Notes under the pieces: generated by a model
What the model was told of the DNA's origin: nothing
The model's input: the letters and a program-made list of their open reading frames with translations, nothing else
Database searches by the model: none
From: Bolinopsis microptera
Lineage: Eukaryota > Ctenophora > Tentaculata > Lobata > Bolinopsidae
Direction: 5' to 3'
Length of the DNA: 64,000 nucleotides
NCBI RefSeq assembly: GCF_026151205.1
Contig: NC_087076.1
Location: 436,001-500,000 of the forward strand
Translations under genes and position numbers: made by a program
Part shown: piece after piece, positions 10,781-23,950 of the stretch
How the letters are laid out: every line of letters begins with the position of its first letter
How positions within the stretch are numbered: position 1 is the stretch's first letter

Positions 10781-13700
10781 ATGCTTTGTTATATTTTCCT
10801 CGCCCTCCTTCTGCATCACATTCATGCTGAAGAGTCAGTGCAGGAGTCTTGTGCCTCAGAGGAAGGTGGTGAGTTCTGCACTCAGAACAGCAAGGTGCGA
10901 CATGAGGTGCGATATCGCGGCATCTCTCCTTCCTACTGCTTCTTGGGAAACAAAGACGAATTTGTGCCTAAGAAGATAAACGTAAAGAAGTGTGGTTGGC
11001 CAGGTATGAGCGAGAGTGTATGCGAGAAATCAGGATGCTGCTTCAAGGACGATGTGTGCTACCGACCGATCCGACCAGCTGAAGTCATGACGTACTACCG
11101 GAAAAAATGGATGACTTTAGAGGTTGCAAATGAAACATGTGCAAGAAACTTCATGTCTTTGTATTGCGTGCAACACGACGAAGACATTGAGTTTGTCTCC
11201 AGAGCTACCTGTGGGATCAGCTGGTTGGCCGGACATATCGCTCAATTCAACAGCTCTGATAAGATAACACTTCCCTACAAAAAACCTGAACAATGTTCTC
11301 AGGGGGGACCAATCAAAGTGAAGTGCGAGAGAGATGTTAATGCTAACTATGGTCTTTCCTTGTCTCGCCTGGAAGAGAAGTTCAGCATTACCAACGTTCC
11401 AATGCAAGACGAGCGAAACTCCCCCTCCAAACGAAACTTGTTCTGTAGTTACCAAATTTGGACTCCAACATTTGAGAAGTTTCCTCGGCACATTAGGAAC
11501 GGTACCTTTACCAAGAAAGGTTCTCCCAGAGAGTTTAAGTGCAGGGCAAGCAAAATAACTGTGGATAACCGGGCAATTGTTGAGTCAAATCTTACTTGGA
11601 CCGTTAGGTATATGATCACTTGATATTTTTCCTTTGGAACTTTCGGGCATTAACATTATCTTGGGATTCAATTTTAAATGTAATTTATTGGGTTTAGAAT
11701 AAATAATGGGCAATCATGAGTGGAAACTTGTTACAATATCATAAATCAACTAATGCTTTCAGAGACGAAGGCGGAGAAATTATTGAAAATAGAACTTTGC
11801 AGAATACAGAAAAAATTAAGGCAATGGAAGTAGGAAAATACACATGTAAAGTGAAACTTCTCCTAAAGCCAGGTCTCTTGCCCGACTCCGGTCTAACCAA
11901 TGAACGTGTAATCGAGGCGTACGCTTATCACTACGTGCCAGTAACGTACGAAATACGAATAACGATAACATCGCACACGGAGAGCAAAGCCCGAGTTGAA
12001 AACGAGTTACTAACCAATTGTAGCACTTATCTTCTTTTACTGAGTGACAAGGTTGAGCTGAATATTTCCTATCAGGGTTACCCCTATCCGGGGATAAAGA
12101 TATTCTCGTCCTCACACGACCCACAGTACAGCCAAAAAGAACATTTTAGACTACAAACTGCGGGGTCATGGGTGATGGAAAGTTTTGGTGAGATGGATCA
12201 GGATCATGTTGTTTGGTTGTATCATGATGATCATGTCGAAGAGGTCCTCGTTAAATTCATTTCTGAGACTCCTGATGAACTGATTCCAATTCAGTTCTTC
12301 TTAAAGAAAGTCTTCATTGTTTCACAGGTAGGAATTCAAAATGTTAAAAGATAATATTATTAGCATTTCATACATTTAGTTTGTCAACAAAATTAGCTGA
12401 ATGCATGTTGATATTTCCAAATAATCTTATGTTTTTCTCGCTTTAATTTACTTTGATACAACTTTGATGCGATAACCTGTTACAGATTAAATCACAAGAG
12501 CGGGAGTTGGATATTACAGGAAATGAGCCGCACCAGCTGCAATGCTACGGATACGGGTCCCCTCCAGAGGCAGAGCCAACCTGGAGTATAGATGGACAGT
12601 CATTGTCAGAACGTGGAGTCAAGTACCAAGTTATAGATGATTTACAAGGCTTTATACAAATAGTCCCCGACTCCCCGCTCTACTCAGGAAGATATCTGTG
12701 TGAGCTGGACAATGGGGCAGGATCAGTCAATGTGAGTTACGATGTCAGAGTTAAAGTGGCTCCTTTCAAACCTGACATTCCTAAGCTGCAACAAGGTAAA
12801 GAAGGGGGGCAGGTGTACAGGTTACCTATTGCACAGGACGTTACATGGGGAATTACTGGTTATCACATTACTGTGAGTTCTGGTAGTGACGAGAGCGAAG
12901 TTCTAAAAGTGACATTGAGTGTGGTAAACGAGACGATTCTTATTCCAGAGGATCTAGGAAACTTAAATGTGAAAGTGAAACGGAACATAGAAATAACGCA
13001 CACTGCAATAGGTACAGATGACTCAAAATATAGAATGCGGTACTCAGTGTCAAACGAGTATGGAATGTCGGCTCTTTCATTGCCCACTCCTTGGACTGTT
13101 CCACAATCCGAATTTAACACCAATCTTATCGTGTTCACTAAACCTGCTAAATTTGAAGTGACGAATGATACAGTTATTCTAGAATTGAGGGATAGAAATA
13201 CTTCTGTTAAGTACGATGTAACGTATCACCCAGCGGATGAAGTGATTTCTGATATAACATTAACAACGATTACTTTTGATGGAAATGAAACTCTCGAAAT
13301 CAGTTCTTTAGAGAAAGATACCAGGTAAAGACACTGTGTGCGGTTTAAAAATAGAATAATTATCGAAGACTCAACTTAAAATTAGCAAGTTTCAGTGTAT
13401 TGAAAGCCACCAATCGTTGATTAATTACAGGTACGTTCTCTACGTGCAAGCGTTCTTAACAAAAAGGAATGTGACTAAGAGAGGACCATCAACTGACCCA
13501 ATAATACTACGAACAGCTAAAGAAATGTTTGACGTTGAGGCTCACAAGCCCAAAAAGTTGAACGTTCAACAGGTAAACTTATTATAAAGTTGCAATGATC
13601 GTATGGTCGGATACCGGTTTAAGTACTACGACCATTCCGTAGTCATGAAGCTGTTATCTCACGTGGTTAGCTTGTACAATGTGCATTTCCGCACTTTCGA

Positions 13701-16700
13701 ATAAAATTTTGTAATGTGTATGATAATCACGGAGTCAGGCTATGCTCTTAGTTTATCACGTGATGTATTGGGTGGTCACGTGAACAGCCATATTGTCAGA
13801 CACTTTCTTCTTGCTAAGCTGTCTAACGTGGGCTGCTAACATTTCAAACAACAATTTTCACTTTCACCTTTTCTCTCTCTCTCTCTCTCTCACTATCTCT
13901 TTCACTTTAGCTCTTTCTAAAAATTGTGTACTTGGTCTCACTCTTACAGGAATTGCTCACAAAAATATATTTGGTTCGCTACTCGCTTGACACGAATTAA
14001 TTTCACAGCAAAGGCTTACATTTATTACAACTTACAAGAGTCACAATTTATTACATCGCGTTACAAGAGTCGCGTTCAAGATTTACAAATTTGTCCTGTC
14101 CTTATCTTTCACTTTCGTTTTTTAGTTTCCAGTCGAAGCACAGATTACTGATCAATAATATTATCAATAATATTAAATACGTTTTTAGGCCTTTTTTATC
14201 AAGTCAAATATCAATTATCAATTATCAAATACTAATTATCAAATACTAATTATCAAATACTAATTATCAAATACTAATTATCAAATACTAATTATCAAAT
14301 ACTAATTATCAAATACTAATTATCAAATACCCAATTATCAAATACTAATTATTAAATACTAATACAGTATTATATGTAATAGGGAGCCTACCATTATAAA
14401 TGAAGCTCTGTATATTATAATTATATATAAATATATCAAGCCACTATGTTAATATGCTAGACGTCACGTACTACAGACAGTCTACAGTACTAGACGGCAC
14501 TTACTACAGACAGTCTACAGTACTAGACGGCACGTACTACAGACAGTCTACAGTACTAGACGGCACGTACTACAGACAGTCTACAGTACTAGACGGCACG
14601 TACTACAGACAGTCTACAGTACTAGACGGCACGTACTACAGACAGTCTACAGTACTAGACGGCACGTACTACAGACAGTCTACAGTACTAGACGGCACGT
14701 ACTACAGACAGTCTACAGTACTAGACGGCACGTACTACAGACAGTCTACAGTACTAGACGGCACGTACTACAGACAGTCTACAGTACTAGACGGCACGTA
14801 CTACAGACAGTCTACAGTACTAGACGGCACGTACTACAGACAGTCTACAGTACTAGACGGCACGTACTACAGACAGTCTACAGTACTAGACGGCACGTAC
14901 TACAGACAGTCTACAGTACTAGACGGCACGTACTACAGACAGTCTACAGTACTAGACGGCACGTACTACAGACAGTCTACAGTACTAGACGGCACGTACT
15001 ACAGACAGTCTACAGTACTAGACGGTACGTACTACAGACAGTCTACAGTACTAGACGGCACGTACTACAGACAGTCTACAGTACTAGACGGCACGTACTA
15101 CAGACAGTCTACAGTACTAGACGGCACGTACTACAGACAGTCTACAGTACTAGACGGCACGTACTACAGACAGTCTACAGTACTAGACGGCACTTACTAC
15201 AGACAGTCTACAGTACTAGACGGCACTTACTACAGACAGTCTACAGTACTAGACGGCACGTACTACAGACAGTCTACAGTACTAGACGGCACGTACTACA
15301 GACAGTCTACAGTACTAGACGGCACGTACTACAGACAGTCTACAGTACTAGACGGCACGTACTACAGACAGTCTACAGTACTAGACGGCACGTACTACAG
15401 ACAGTCTACAGTACTAGACGGCACGTACTACAGACAGTCTACAGTACTAGACGGCACGTACTACAGACAGTCTACAGTACTAGACGGCACGTACTACAGA
15501 CAGTCTACAGTACTAGACGGCACGTACTACAGACAGTCTACAGTACTAGACGGCACGTACTACAGACAGTCTACAGTACTAGACGGCACGTACTACAGAC
15601 AGTCTACAGTAAGTTAGAGGGCACGTACTACAGACAGTCTACAGTACTAGACGGCACGTACTACAGACAGTCTACAGTACTAGACGGTACGTACTACAGA
15701 CAGTCTACAGTACTAGACGGCACGTACTACAGACAGTCTACAATACTAGACGGCACGTACTACAGACAGTCTACAGTACTAGAGGGCACGTACTACAGAC
15801 AGTCTACAGTACTAGACGGCACGTACTACAGACAGTCTACAGTACTAGACGGCACGTACTACAGACAGTCTACAGTACTAGACGGCACGTACTACAGACA
15901 GTCTACAGTACTAGACGACACGTACTACAGACAGTCTACAGTACTAGACGGCACGTACTACAGACAGTCTTCAGTACTAGACGGTACGTACTACAGACAG
16001 TCTACAGTACTAGACGGCACGTACTACAGACAGTCTACAGTACTAGACGGCACGTACTACAGACAGTCTACAGTACTAGACGGCACGTACTACAGACAGT
16101 CTACAGTACTAGACGGCACGTACTACAGACAGTCTACAGTACTAGACGGCACGTACTACAGACAGTCTACAGTACTAGACGGCACGTACTACAGACAGTC
16201 TACAGTACTAGACGGCAAATATAATGTGCTATGCGGTCACAGAGCATCGTTAGAATAAGTTAGAATAAGTTCAGGACGATCTAAATTACATGACGTGATC
16301 AAAGTAGGAATGTTGTGACGTCACAACACGTGATCAAAGTAAGAATGTCTTTTATTTGTTCATTATTTAAGAAGCTCTTGCAGTTTGAAATACATGTCTC
16401 TCTTTTGAAAGTTGGCTTAAAGGCTCCAGATTAAAAACTCAGACATGATAATTTCATGATTCTTTATGAGGCCGGGGTATTATTATTATATTAGCTACCC
16501 CACCAGCTAATTAACGTATGTTAAGGAAGATACTGTCTGGTAGGCACATCCCACGCATATATTAATTTTCCCAAAATCTGAAAATTAAACTTTTACAGGA
16601 AAAATAAGCCTAGGCGACACCAAGTAACATTTCTTTTGCAGATTGCGTTTGAGGATGGAAAAACCGAGATGTTTGTAGTGGCACTGGTCAGATGGAAATT

Positions 16701-19700
16701 TACTGGGCCCCTCAGTTTGGTAAGGAATTTCAAACTCAAGGTTAGAAAAGGATCTATCGTTGACATGAACAAAAATGACAATGAGTACGAGGAAACATGG
16801 AAAGTGGTGGTTAATCGGGACGATATAGCACGAACTGCAACATCCAAAATGTTGACAATTAAGAAATTTCAGCAAAGTATGTGGCAGTCTAACTTGAAGA
16901 TTTTGAATTAGTTTTTGTTGCTGTGTAATGTATATTGTATACATAAGAATATAATATACTATGTTATATACAGTAGAACCTCTATAAACCTGGTTCACAC
17001 GATTCCAATCCTGCTTCTAGAATAACCTGACAAGCCTCAGTAGGTAGTATCTCCCCCACTAGTAGTACCTCCCCCACTAGTAGTACCTCCCCCACTAGTA
17101 GTATCTCCCCCACTAGTAGTACCTCCCCCACTAGTAGTACCTCCCCCACTAGTAGTACCTCCCCCACTAGTAGTACCTCCCCCACTAGTAGTACCTCCCC
17201 CACTAGTAGTATCTCCCCCACTAGTAGTACCTCCCCCACTAGTAGTACCTCCCCCACTAGTAGTACCTCCCCCACTAGTAGTACCTCCCCCACTAGTAGT
17301 ACCTCCCCCACTAGTAGTACCTCCCCCACTAGTAGTACCTCCCCCACTAGTAGTACCTCCCCCACTAGTAGTACCTCCCCCACTAGTAGTACCTCCCCCA
17401 CTAGTAGTATCTCCCCCACTAGTAGTACCTCCCCCACTAGTAGTACCTCCCCCACTAGTAGTACCTCCCCCACTAGTAGTACCTCCCCCACTAGTAGTAC
17501 CTCCCCCACTAGTAGTACCTCCCCCACTAGTAGTACCTCCCCCACTAGTAGTACCTCCCCCACTAGTAGTACCTCCCCCACTAGTAGTACCTCCCCCACT
17601 AGTAGTACCTCCCCCACTAATAGTACCTCCCCCACTAGTAGTACCTCCCCCACTAGTAGTACCTCCCCCACTAGTAGTACCTCCCCCACTAGTAGTATCT
17701 CCCCCACTAGTAGTACCTCCCCCACTAGTAGTACCTCCCCCACTAGTAGTACCTCCCCCACTAGTAGTACCTCCCCCACTAGTAGTACCTCCCCCACTAG
17801 TAGTACCTCTTATATAGGTATCCCATTAGGGGCCTGCTCGTATTATTATTATGTCAAATCACACAAAAATGCGATATAATGAGCTATGATAAATAACATT
17901 TCTTGCACAAAACGAGCTAATTAATTATGAGTTGGGGAAAAGATTAAAGAAGAGGCCCTGTTTATCAAGGTACTCGGTGTAGGGAGGTATATAGAGGTTT
18001 GACTGTAGCAGGTATAACTATACATTATACAAGCTAATTTTAGCATGAAATATGTGATAAGTAGCAATTCATAAAATATGTTTCAGTATCGATACTGGTA
18101 TTTAATGACATACTGGTAATGATACTGGTATTCTACATGAATACCTACTCAACACCTTCCTTAGATAAAGTTTACAATTTCTTTCTGTGGACCATCAGCG
18201 AATCCACTGGTGAAAAAAGCGAGCCCGCCACATTTCAAATGAAATTCTCGGAAGAACGATGTCCAGTGCCTCCCCCAAATCCTGTTATATGTGGAGTTCT
18301 AGTCCGCAACGATCACCAACTTGTTGTTCTGGTTAATGATGAGACTCCCAACCGAGAATATGTGAGATAAGTTCAGCTTGTTAATTAATGCTAATTAATG
18401 TTAATTAATGCTAATTAATGTTTACTTGATCTATGTTATCATTTAATCTAAGAAATCTTAATCTTACTCAGAATTACTGTTAAAATTTAAATTAGTTATG
18501 TACATGATATTAAAATAAAATGACATTAATATTTATTGAGGGAATGTCATGTTACACTGATAATGGTACTACGTATGAAGGTAAAGTACACCGGACCATT
18601 GACGGGGAGCTTTGTAAAAACTGGAACCTCGCTCCGGTACGTTTCTTTTAATAAAAATATTGATTATATTACTACCTAGTATCTACTGGAGTAGCAGGGA
18701 GGAGTATCTACTGGAGTAGCAGGGAGGAGTATCTACTGGAGTAGCAGGGAGGAGTATCTACTGGAGTAGCAGGGAGGAGTATCTACTGGAGTAGCAGGGA
18801 GGAGTATCTACTGGAGTAGCAGGGAGGAGTATCTACTGGAGTAGCAGGGAGGAGTATCTACTGGAGTAGCAGGGAGGAGTATCTACTGGAGTAGCAGGGA
18901 GGAGTATCTACTGGAGTAGCAGGGAGGAGTATCTACTGGAGTAGCAGGGAGGAGTAACTACTGGAGTAGCAGGGAGGAGTATCTACTGGAGTAGCAGGGA
19001 GGAGTATCTACTGGAGTAGCAGGGAGGAGTATCTACTGGAGTAGCAGGGAGGAGTATCTACTGGAGTAGCAGGGAGGAGTATCTACTGGAGTAGCAGGGA
19101 GGAGTATCTACTGGAGTAGCAGGGAGGAGTATCTACTGGAGTAGCAGGGAGGAGTATCTACTGGAGTAGCAGGGAGGAGTATCTACTGGAGTAGCAGGGA
19201 GGAGTATCTACTGGAGTAGCAGGGAGGAGTATCTACTGGAGTAGCAGGGAGGAGTATCTACTGGAGTAGCAGGGAGGAGTATCTACTGGAGTAGCAGGGA
19301 GGAGTATCTACTGGAGTAGCAGGGAGGAGTATCTACTGGAGTAGCAGGGAGGAGTATCTACTGGAGTAGCAGGGAGGAGTATCTACTGGAGTAGCAGGGA
19401 GGAGTATCTACTGGAGTAGCAGGGAGGAGTATCTACTGGAGTAGCAGGGAGGAGTATCTACTGGAGTAGCAGGGAGGAGTATCTACTGGAGTAGCAGGGA
19501 GGAGTATCTACTGGAGTAGCAGGGAGGAGTATCTACTGGAGTAGCAGGGAGGAGTATCTACTGGAGTAGCAGGGAGGAGTAACTACTGGAGTAGCAGGGA
19601 GGAGTATCTACTGGAGTAGCAGGGAGGAGTATCTACTGGAGTAGCAGGGAGGAGTATCTACTGGAGTAGCAGGGAGGAGTATCTACTGGAGTAGCAGGGA

Positions 19701-22700
19701 GGAGTATCTACTGGAGTAGCAGGGAGGAGTATCTACTGGAGTAGCAGGGAGGAGTATCTACTGGAGTAGCAGGGAGGAGTATCTACTGGAGTAGCAGGGA
19801 GGAGTATCTACTGGAGTAGCAGGGAGGAGTATCTACTGGAGTAGCAGGGAGGAGTATCTACTGGAGTAGCAGGGAGGAGTATCTACTGGAGTAGCCGGGA
19901 GGAGTATCTACTGGAGTAGCAGGGAGGAGTATCTACTGGAGTAGCAGGGAGGAGTATCTACTGGAGTAGCAGGGAGGAGTATCTACTGGAGTAGCAGGGA
20001 GGAGTATCTACTGGAGTAGCAGGGAGGAGTATCTACTGGAGTAGCAGGGAGGAGTATCTACTGGAGTAGCAGGGAGGAGTATCTACTGGAGTAGCAGGGA
20101 GGAGTATCTACTGGAGTAGCAGGGAGGAGTATCTACTGGAGTAGCAGGGAGGAGTATCTACTGGAGTAGCAGGGAGGAGTATCTACTGGAGTAGCAGGGA
20201 GGAGTATCTACTGGAGTAGCAGGGAGGAGTATCTACTGGAGTAGCAGGGAGGAGTATCTACTGGAGTAGCAGGGAGGAGTATCTACTGGAGTAGCAGGGA
20301 GGAGTATCTACTGGAGTAGCAGGGAGGAGTATCTACTGGAGTAGCAGGGAGGAGTATCTACTGGAGTAGCAGGGAGGAGTATCTACTGGAGTAGCAGGGA
20401 GGAGTATCTACTGGAGTAGCAGGGAGGAGTATCTACTGGAGTAGCAGGGAGGAGTATCTACTGGAGTAGCAGGGAGGAGTATCTACTGGAGTAGCAGGGA
20501 GGAGTATCTACTGGAGTAGCAGGGAGGAGTATCTACTGGAGTAGCAGGGAGGAGTATCTACTGGAGTAGCAGGGAGGAGTATCTACTGGAGTAGCAGGGA
20601 GGAGTATCTACTGGAGTAGCAGGGAGGAGTATCTACTGGAGTAGCAGGGAGGAGTATCTACTGGAGTAGCAGGGAGGAGTATCTACTGGAGTAGCAGGGA
20701 GGAGTATCTACTGGAGTAGCAGGGAGGAGTATCTACTGGAGTAGCAGGGAGGAGTATCTACTGGAGTAGCAGGGAGGAGTATCTACTGGAGTAGCAGGGA
20801 GGAGTATCTACTGGAGTAGCAGGGAGGAGTATCTACTGGAGTAGCAGGGAGGAGTATCTACTGGAGTAGCAGGGAGGAGTATCTACTGGAGTAGCAGGGA
20901 GGAGTATCTACTGGAGTAGCAGGGAGGAGTATCTACTGGAGTAGCAGGGAGGAGTATCTACTGGAGTAGCAGGGAGGAGTATCTACTGGAGTAGCAGGGA
21001 GGAGTATCTACTGGAGTAGCAGGGAGGAGTATCTACTGGAGTAGCAGGGAGGAGTATCTACTGGAGTAGCAGGGAGGAGTATCTACTGGAGTAGCAGGGA
21101 GGAGTATCTACTGGAGTAGCAGGGAGGAGTATCTACTGGAGTAGCAGGGAGGAGTATCTACTGGAGTAGCAGGGAGGAGTATCTACTGGAGTAGCAGGGA
21201 GGAGTATCTACTGGAGTAGCAGGGAGGAGTATCTACTGGACTAGCAGGGAGGAGTATCTACTGGAGTAGCAGGGAGGAGTATCTACTGGAGTAGCAGGGA
21301 GGAGTATCTACTGGAGTAGCAGGGAGGAGTATCTACTGGAGTAGCAGGGAGGAGTATCTACTGGAGTAGCAGGGAGGAGTATCTACTGGAGTAGCAGGGA
21401 GGAGTATCTACTGGAGTAGCAGGGAGGAGTATCTACTGGAGTAGCAGGGAGGAGTATCTACTGGAGTAGCAGGGAGGAGTATCTACTGGAGTAGCAGGGA
21501 GGAGTATCTACTGGAGTAGCAGGGAGGAGTATCTACTGGAGTAGCAGGGAGGAGTATCTACTGGAGTAGCAGGGAGGAGTATCTACTGGACTAGCAGGGA
21601 GGAGTATCTACTGGAGTAGCAGGGAGGAGTATCTACTGGAGTAGCAGGGAGGAGTATCTACTGGAATAGCAGGGAGGAGTATCTACTGGAGTAGCAGGGA
21701 GGAGTATCTACTGGAGTAGCAGGGAGGAGTAACTACTGGAGTAGCAGGGAGGAGTATCTACTGGAGTAGCAGGGAGGAGTATCTACTGGAGTAGCAGGGA
21801 GGAGTATCTACTGGAGTAGCAGGGAGGAGTATCTACTGGAGTAGCAGGGAGGAGTATCTACTGGAGTAGCAGGGAGGAGTATCTACTGGAGTAGCAGGGA
21901 GGAGTATCTACTGGAGTAGCAGGGAGGAGTATCTACTGGAGTAGCAGGGAGGAGTATCTACTGGAGTAGCAGGGAGGAGTATCTACTGGAGTAGCAGGGA
22001 GGTGTATCTACTGGAGTAGCAGGGAGGAGTATCTACTGGAGTAGCAGGGAGGAGTATCTACTGGAGTAGCAGGGAGGAGTATCTACTGGAGTAGCAGGGA
22101 GGAGTATCTACTGGAGTAGCAGGGAGGAGTATCTACTGGAGTAGCAGGGAGGAGTATCTACTGGACTAGCAGGGAGGAGTATCTACTGGAGTAGCAGGGA
22201 GGGGTATCTACTGGAGTAGCAGGGAGGAGTATCTACTGGACTAGCAGGGAGGAGTATCTACTGGACTAGCAGGGAGGAGTATCTACTGGAGTAGCAGGGA
22301 GGAGTATCTACTGGAGTAGCAGGGAGGAGTATCTACTGGAGTAGCAGGGAGGAGTATCTACTGGAGTAGCAGGGAGGGGTATCTACTGGACTAGCAGGGA
22401 GGAGTATCTACTGGACTAGCAGGGAGGAGTATCTACTGGAGTAGCAGGGAGGAGTATCTACTGGAGTAGCAGGGACGAGTACTCAGTACATTTCTACAGT
22501 ACATATTATTGTACACCACTATATTATATAGATTAATTTCCACTAATTATAGATTCATTTCTCTCAGGAGTATACAAACCTAACAAGGAACCTAACAAAG
22601 AACTACTGTCGTAACCCAGGCAACCCTCCTAACAAGCAATTTCATGGACCGTGGTGTTTTACGGCAGACAACGTGTCACACACATGTAATGTGGCACCTT

Positions 22701-23119
22701 GCGGTCAGTACCTCACTAATGTCTCCTTCCCCTCTGGAAACACCATAGTAACTGGCACTGAGATATGTATCGATAAGAAAACATCAGACAGAACCGTTAA
22801 CCTAACCACTTGGTATGATTACGGTCCTGGTGCCCCAACTTGTGATGGAAACCAAACTCAATTGGTGCTCAAATTGGGAGAGGGTATTTTAGTATCTAAT
22901 GAGAATGAAGGACAGAAAAACTACGACAATTTCAGGAAGAAAATTTGGTACAAATACATATGGCTTGTAATGGGGAACTTTCAAATAATGGTGATCATCA
23001 ATCTTATCATTTATTGCAAGCAGCGGATCGTCAAGAATCTGGAGAGAGACAGAAAGCAAGAAAGGAATCAGGAAAACATTAACAAGGCCCTCAGTGCAAA
23101 AGAAAACAAACATTATTAA
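10781..23119 (+). CDS. Type I membrane protein: trefoil, Ig, FN3-like, kringle, short cytoplasmic tail
   Basis: Eight exons: 10781-11607, 11763-12327, 12486-13324, 13431-13572, 16642-16876, 18165-18361, 18541-18636 and 22568-23119. They total 3453 nt, 1150 residues, all GT-AG with matching phases. Seen in order: signal peptide (MLCYIFLALLLHHIHA); a trefoil domain at about 53-95 (KKCGWPG...C...GCCFKDD.CYRP, six cysteines); an Ig-like region ending GKYTCKV near 310; a clearer Ig domain (LQCYGYGSPPEAEPTWSIDG to GRYLCELDNGAG) from about 475; about three FN3-like domains to residue 910; a kringle at 939-1012 split across exons 7 and 8 (C939, C960, C981, C997, C1007, C1012, with NYCRNPG and PWCFT); a membrane segment near 1098-1117; and a basic tail of about 33 residues. 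There is no kinase. It is probably a cell-surface receptor or adhesion protein. I know no named family with this combination. Many NxT/NxS sites fit an ectodomain. Confidence 0.9.
14205..14365. repeat. 14-bp AT-rich tandem repeat
   Basis: About ten copies of CAAATACTAATTAT lie inside intron 4 of the trefoil/kringle gene. A CT-rich run lies upstream at about 13872-13891. Confidence 0.9.
14455..16217. repeat. 33-bp minisatellite, about 53 copies
   Basis: The unit contains GACGGCACGTACTACAGACA followed by GTCTACAGTACTA (33 bp). It fills much of intron 4 of the trefoil/kringle gene. Most copies are identical; a few have GGTACG, CTTACT or AGAGGG variants. Because 33 is a multiple of three, a frame of about 387 codons (LDGTYYRQSTV repeats) stays open on the plus strand. 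It lies inside an intron and is treated as an artefact. Confidence 0.97.
16975..18004. mobile_element. Pogo/Tigger-like MITE carrying a minisatellite
   Basis: The left end CAGTAGAACCTCTATAAACC matches the reverse complement of the right end (CAGTCAAACCTCTATATACC), 16 of 20, and TA flanks both ends. These are the hallmarks of pogo/Tigger-type Tc1/mariner elements. The interior is almost wholly the 18-bp array at 17047-17812. No transposase is present. It sits in intron 5 of the trefoil/kringle gene. Confidence 0.7.
17047..17812. repeat. 18-bp minisatellite, about 42 copies
   Basis: The unit is CTCCCCCACTAGTAGTAC with rare CTCCCCCACTAGTAGTAT variants. On the minus strand it keeps a frame of VGEVLL repeats open; this is an artefact of the 18-bp period. 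Confidence 0.97.
18678..22480. repeat. 25-bp minisatellite, about 152 copies (3.8 kb)
   Basis: The unit contains GTATCTACTGGAGTAGCAGG followed by GAGGA (25 bp). It occupies most of intron 7, beginning about 40 bp after the donor that splits the kringle domain. Copies are nearly identical; scattered variants (GGAGTAACT, GGACTAGC, AGCCGG) become denser towards the 3' end after about 21600. Confidence 0.97.
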
Positions 23120-23199
23120 ACCCTATAATCTATTATATCAGTAATCTCAGGATTTGCTTTTCGAAGGTTGTTGACTTTGTATAATAGTTTTGAGTTTAT

Positions 23200-23700
23200 T
23201 TTTTGACGTGGTTTATCTGAAAAAACATATTGTATAGTAGTAGCACTATACTATATTGTATTGTATTGTGTAGTAATAGCACTACACTATAGTCTATATT
23301 GTATTGTATAGTAGTAGCGCTGTACTATATTGTATTGTATAGTAGTAGTACTATACCATATTGTATTGTAAAGTAGTAGTACTATACTATATTGCATTGT
23401 ATAGTAGTAGCACTATACTGTATTGTATTGTATAATGTATAGTAGTAGCACTATATACAGTAAAACCACGATTTACCGCGGAGTTTGGGGAAAAGGAACA
23501 TCCGCGGTAAATTGAGGTTTGCGGTAAATCGGGGTTTTACTGTATATTTTATTGTATAGTAGTAATACTATACTATATTGTATTGTATAGTAGTAGTACT
23601 ATACGATATTGTATATTATAGTAGTAGTACTATACCATATTGTATTGTAAAGTAGTAGTACTATACTATATTATATAATATTGTATAGTATAGTAGTAAA
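23200..23700. repeat. Irregular TATTGTATAGTAGTAG repeats
   Basis: Degenerate copies of TATTGTATAGTAGTAGCACT lie between the trefoil/kringle gene and ROGDI, interrupted by a MITE at 23455-23543. Confidence 0.85.
23455..23543. mobile_element. Short Tc1/mariner-like MITE
   Basis: An 89-bp sequence with inverted ends: CAGTAAAACCACGATTTACC at left, GGTAAATCGGGGTTTTACTG at right. TA dinucleotides lie at both edges. It is inserted in the TATTGTATAGTAG repeat block. Confidence 0.75.
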
Positions 23701-23950
23701 AAATGAAATTTATCATTATGTGACGTGCAACATTAAATATGCCATTTTTTATTCTCTTGATGAAGTGATATCATTTTAAAGTTCCAAATAAAAATCCTTA
23801 ATTTTTTCGAATTTCATATTTTTTAAGAGGAATGTTAAATTTAACATTCAGCTCGGTTAATAATGATTCATTATTAATCAATATAAATAATCATTTGTGC
23901 ATTATAGAAACTTCCACTAAAATCATTTCCGCCCTATAGATAGCAGAGAA

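Noticed and set aside
14454-15617. 387-codon open frame (LDGTYYRQSTV repeats)
   Set aside because: The repeat period (33 bp) is a multiple of three, so frames stay open by default, and it lies in an intron between well-supported exons.
16982-17797. 271-codon frame of VGEVLL repeats
   Set aside because: An 18-bp minisatellite artefact inside a MITE, antisense to the host gene.
18678-22480. CRISPR-like array
   Set aside because: Direct repeats without unique spacers, in an animal intron; a minisatellite.
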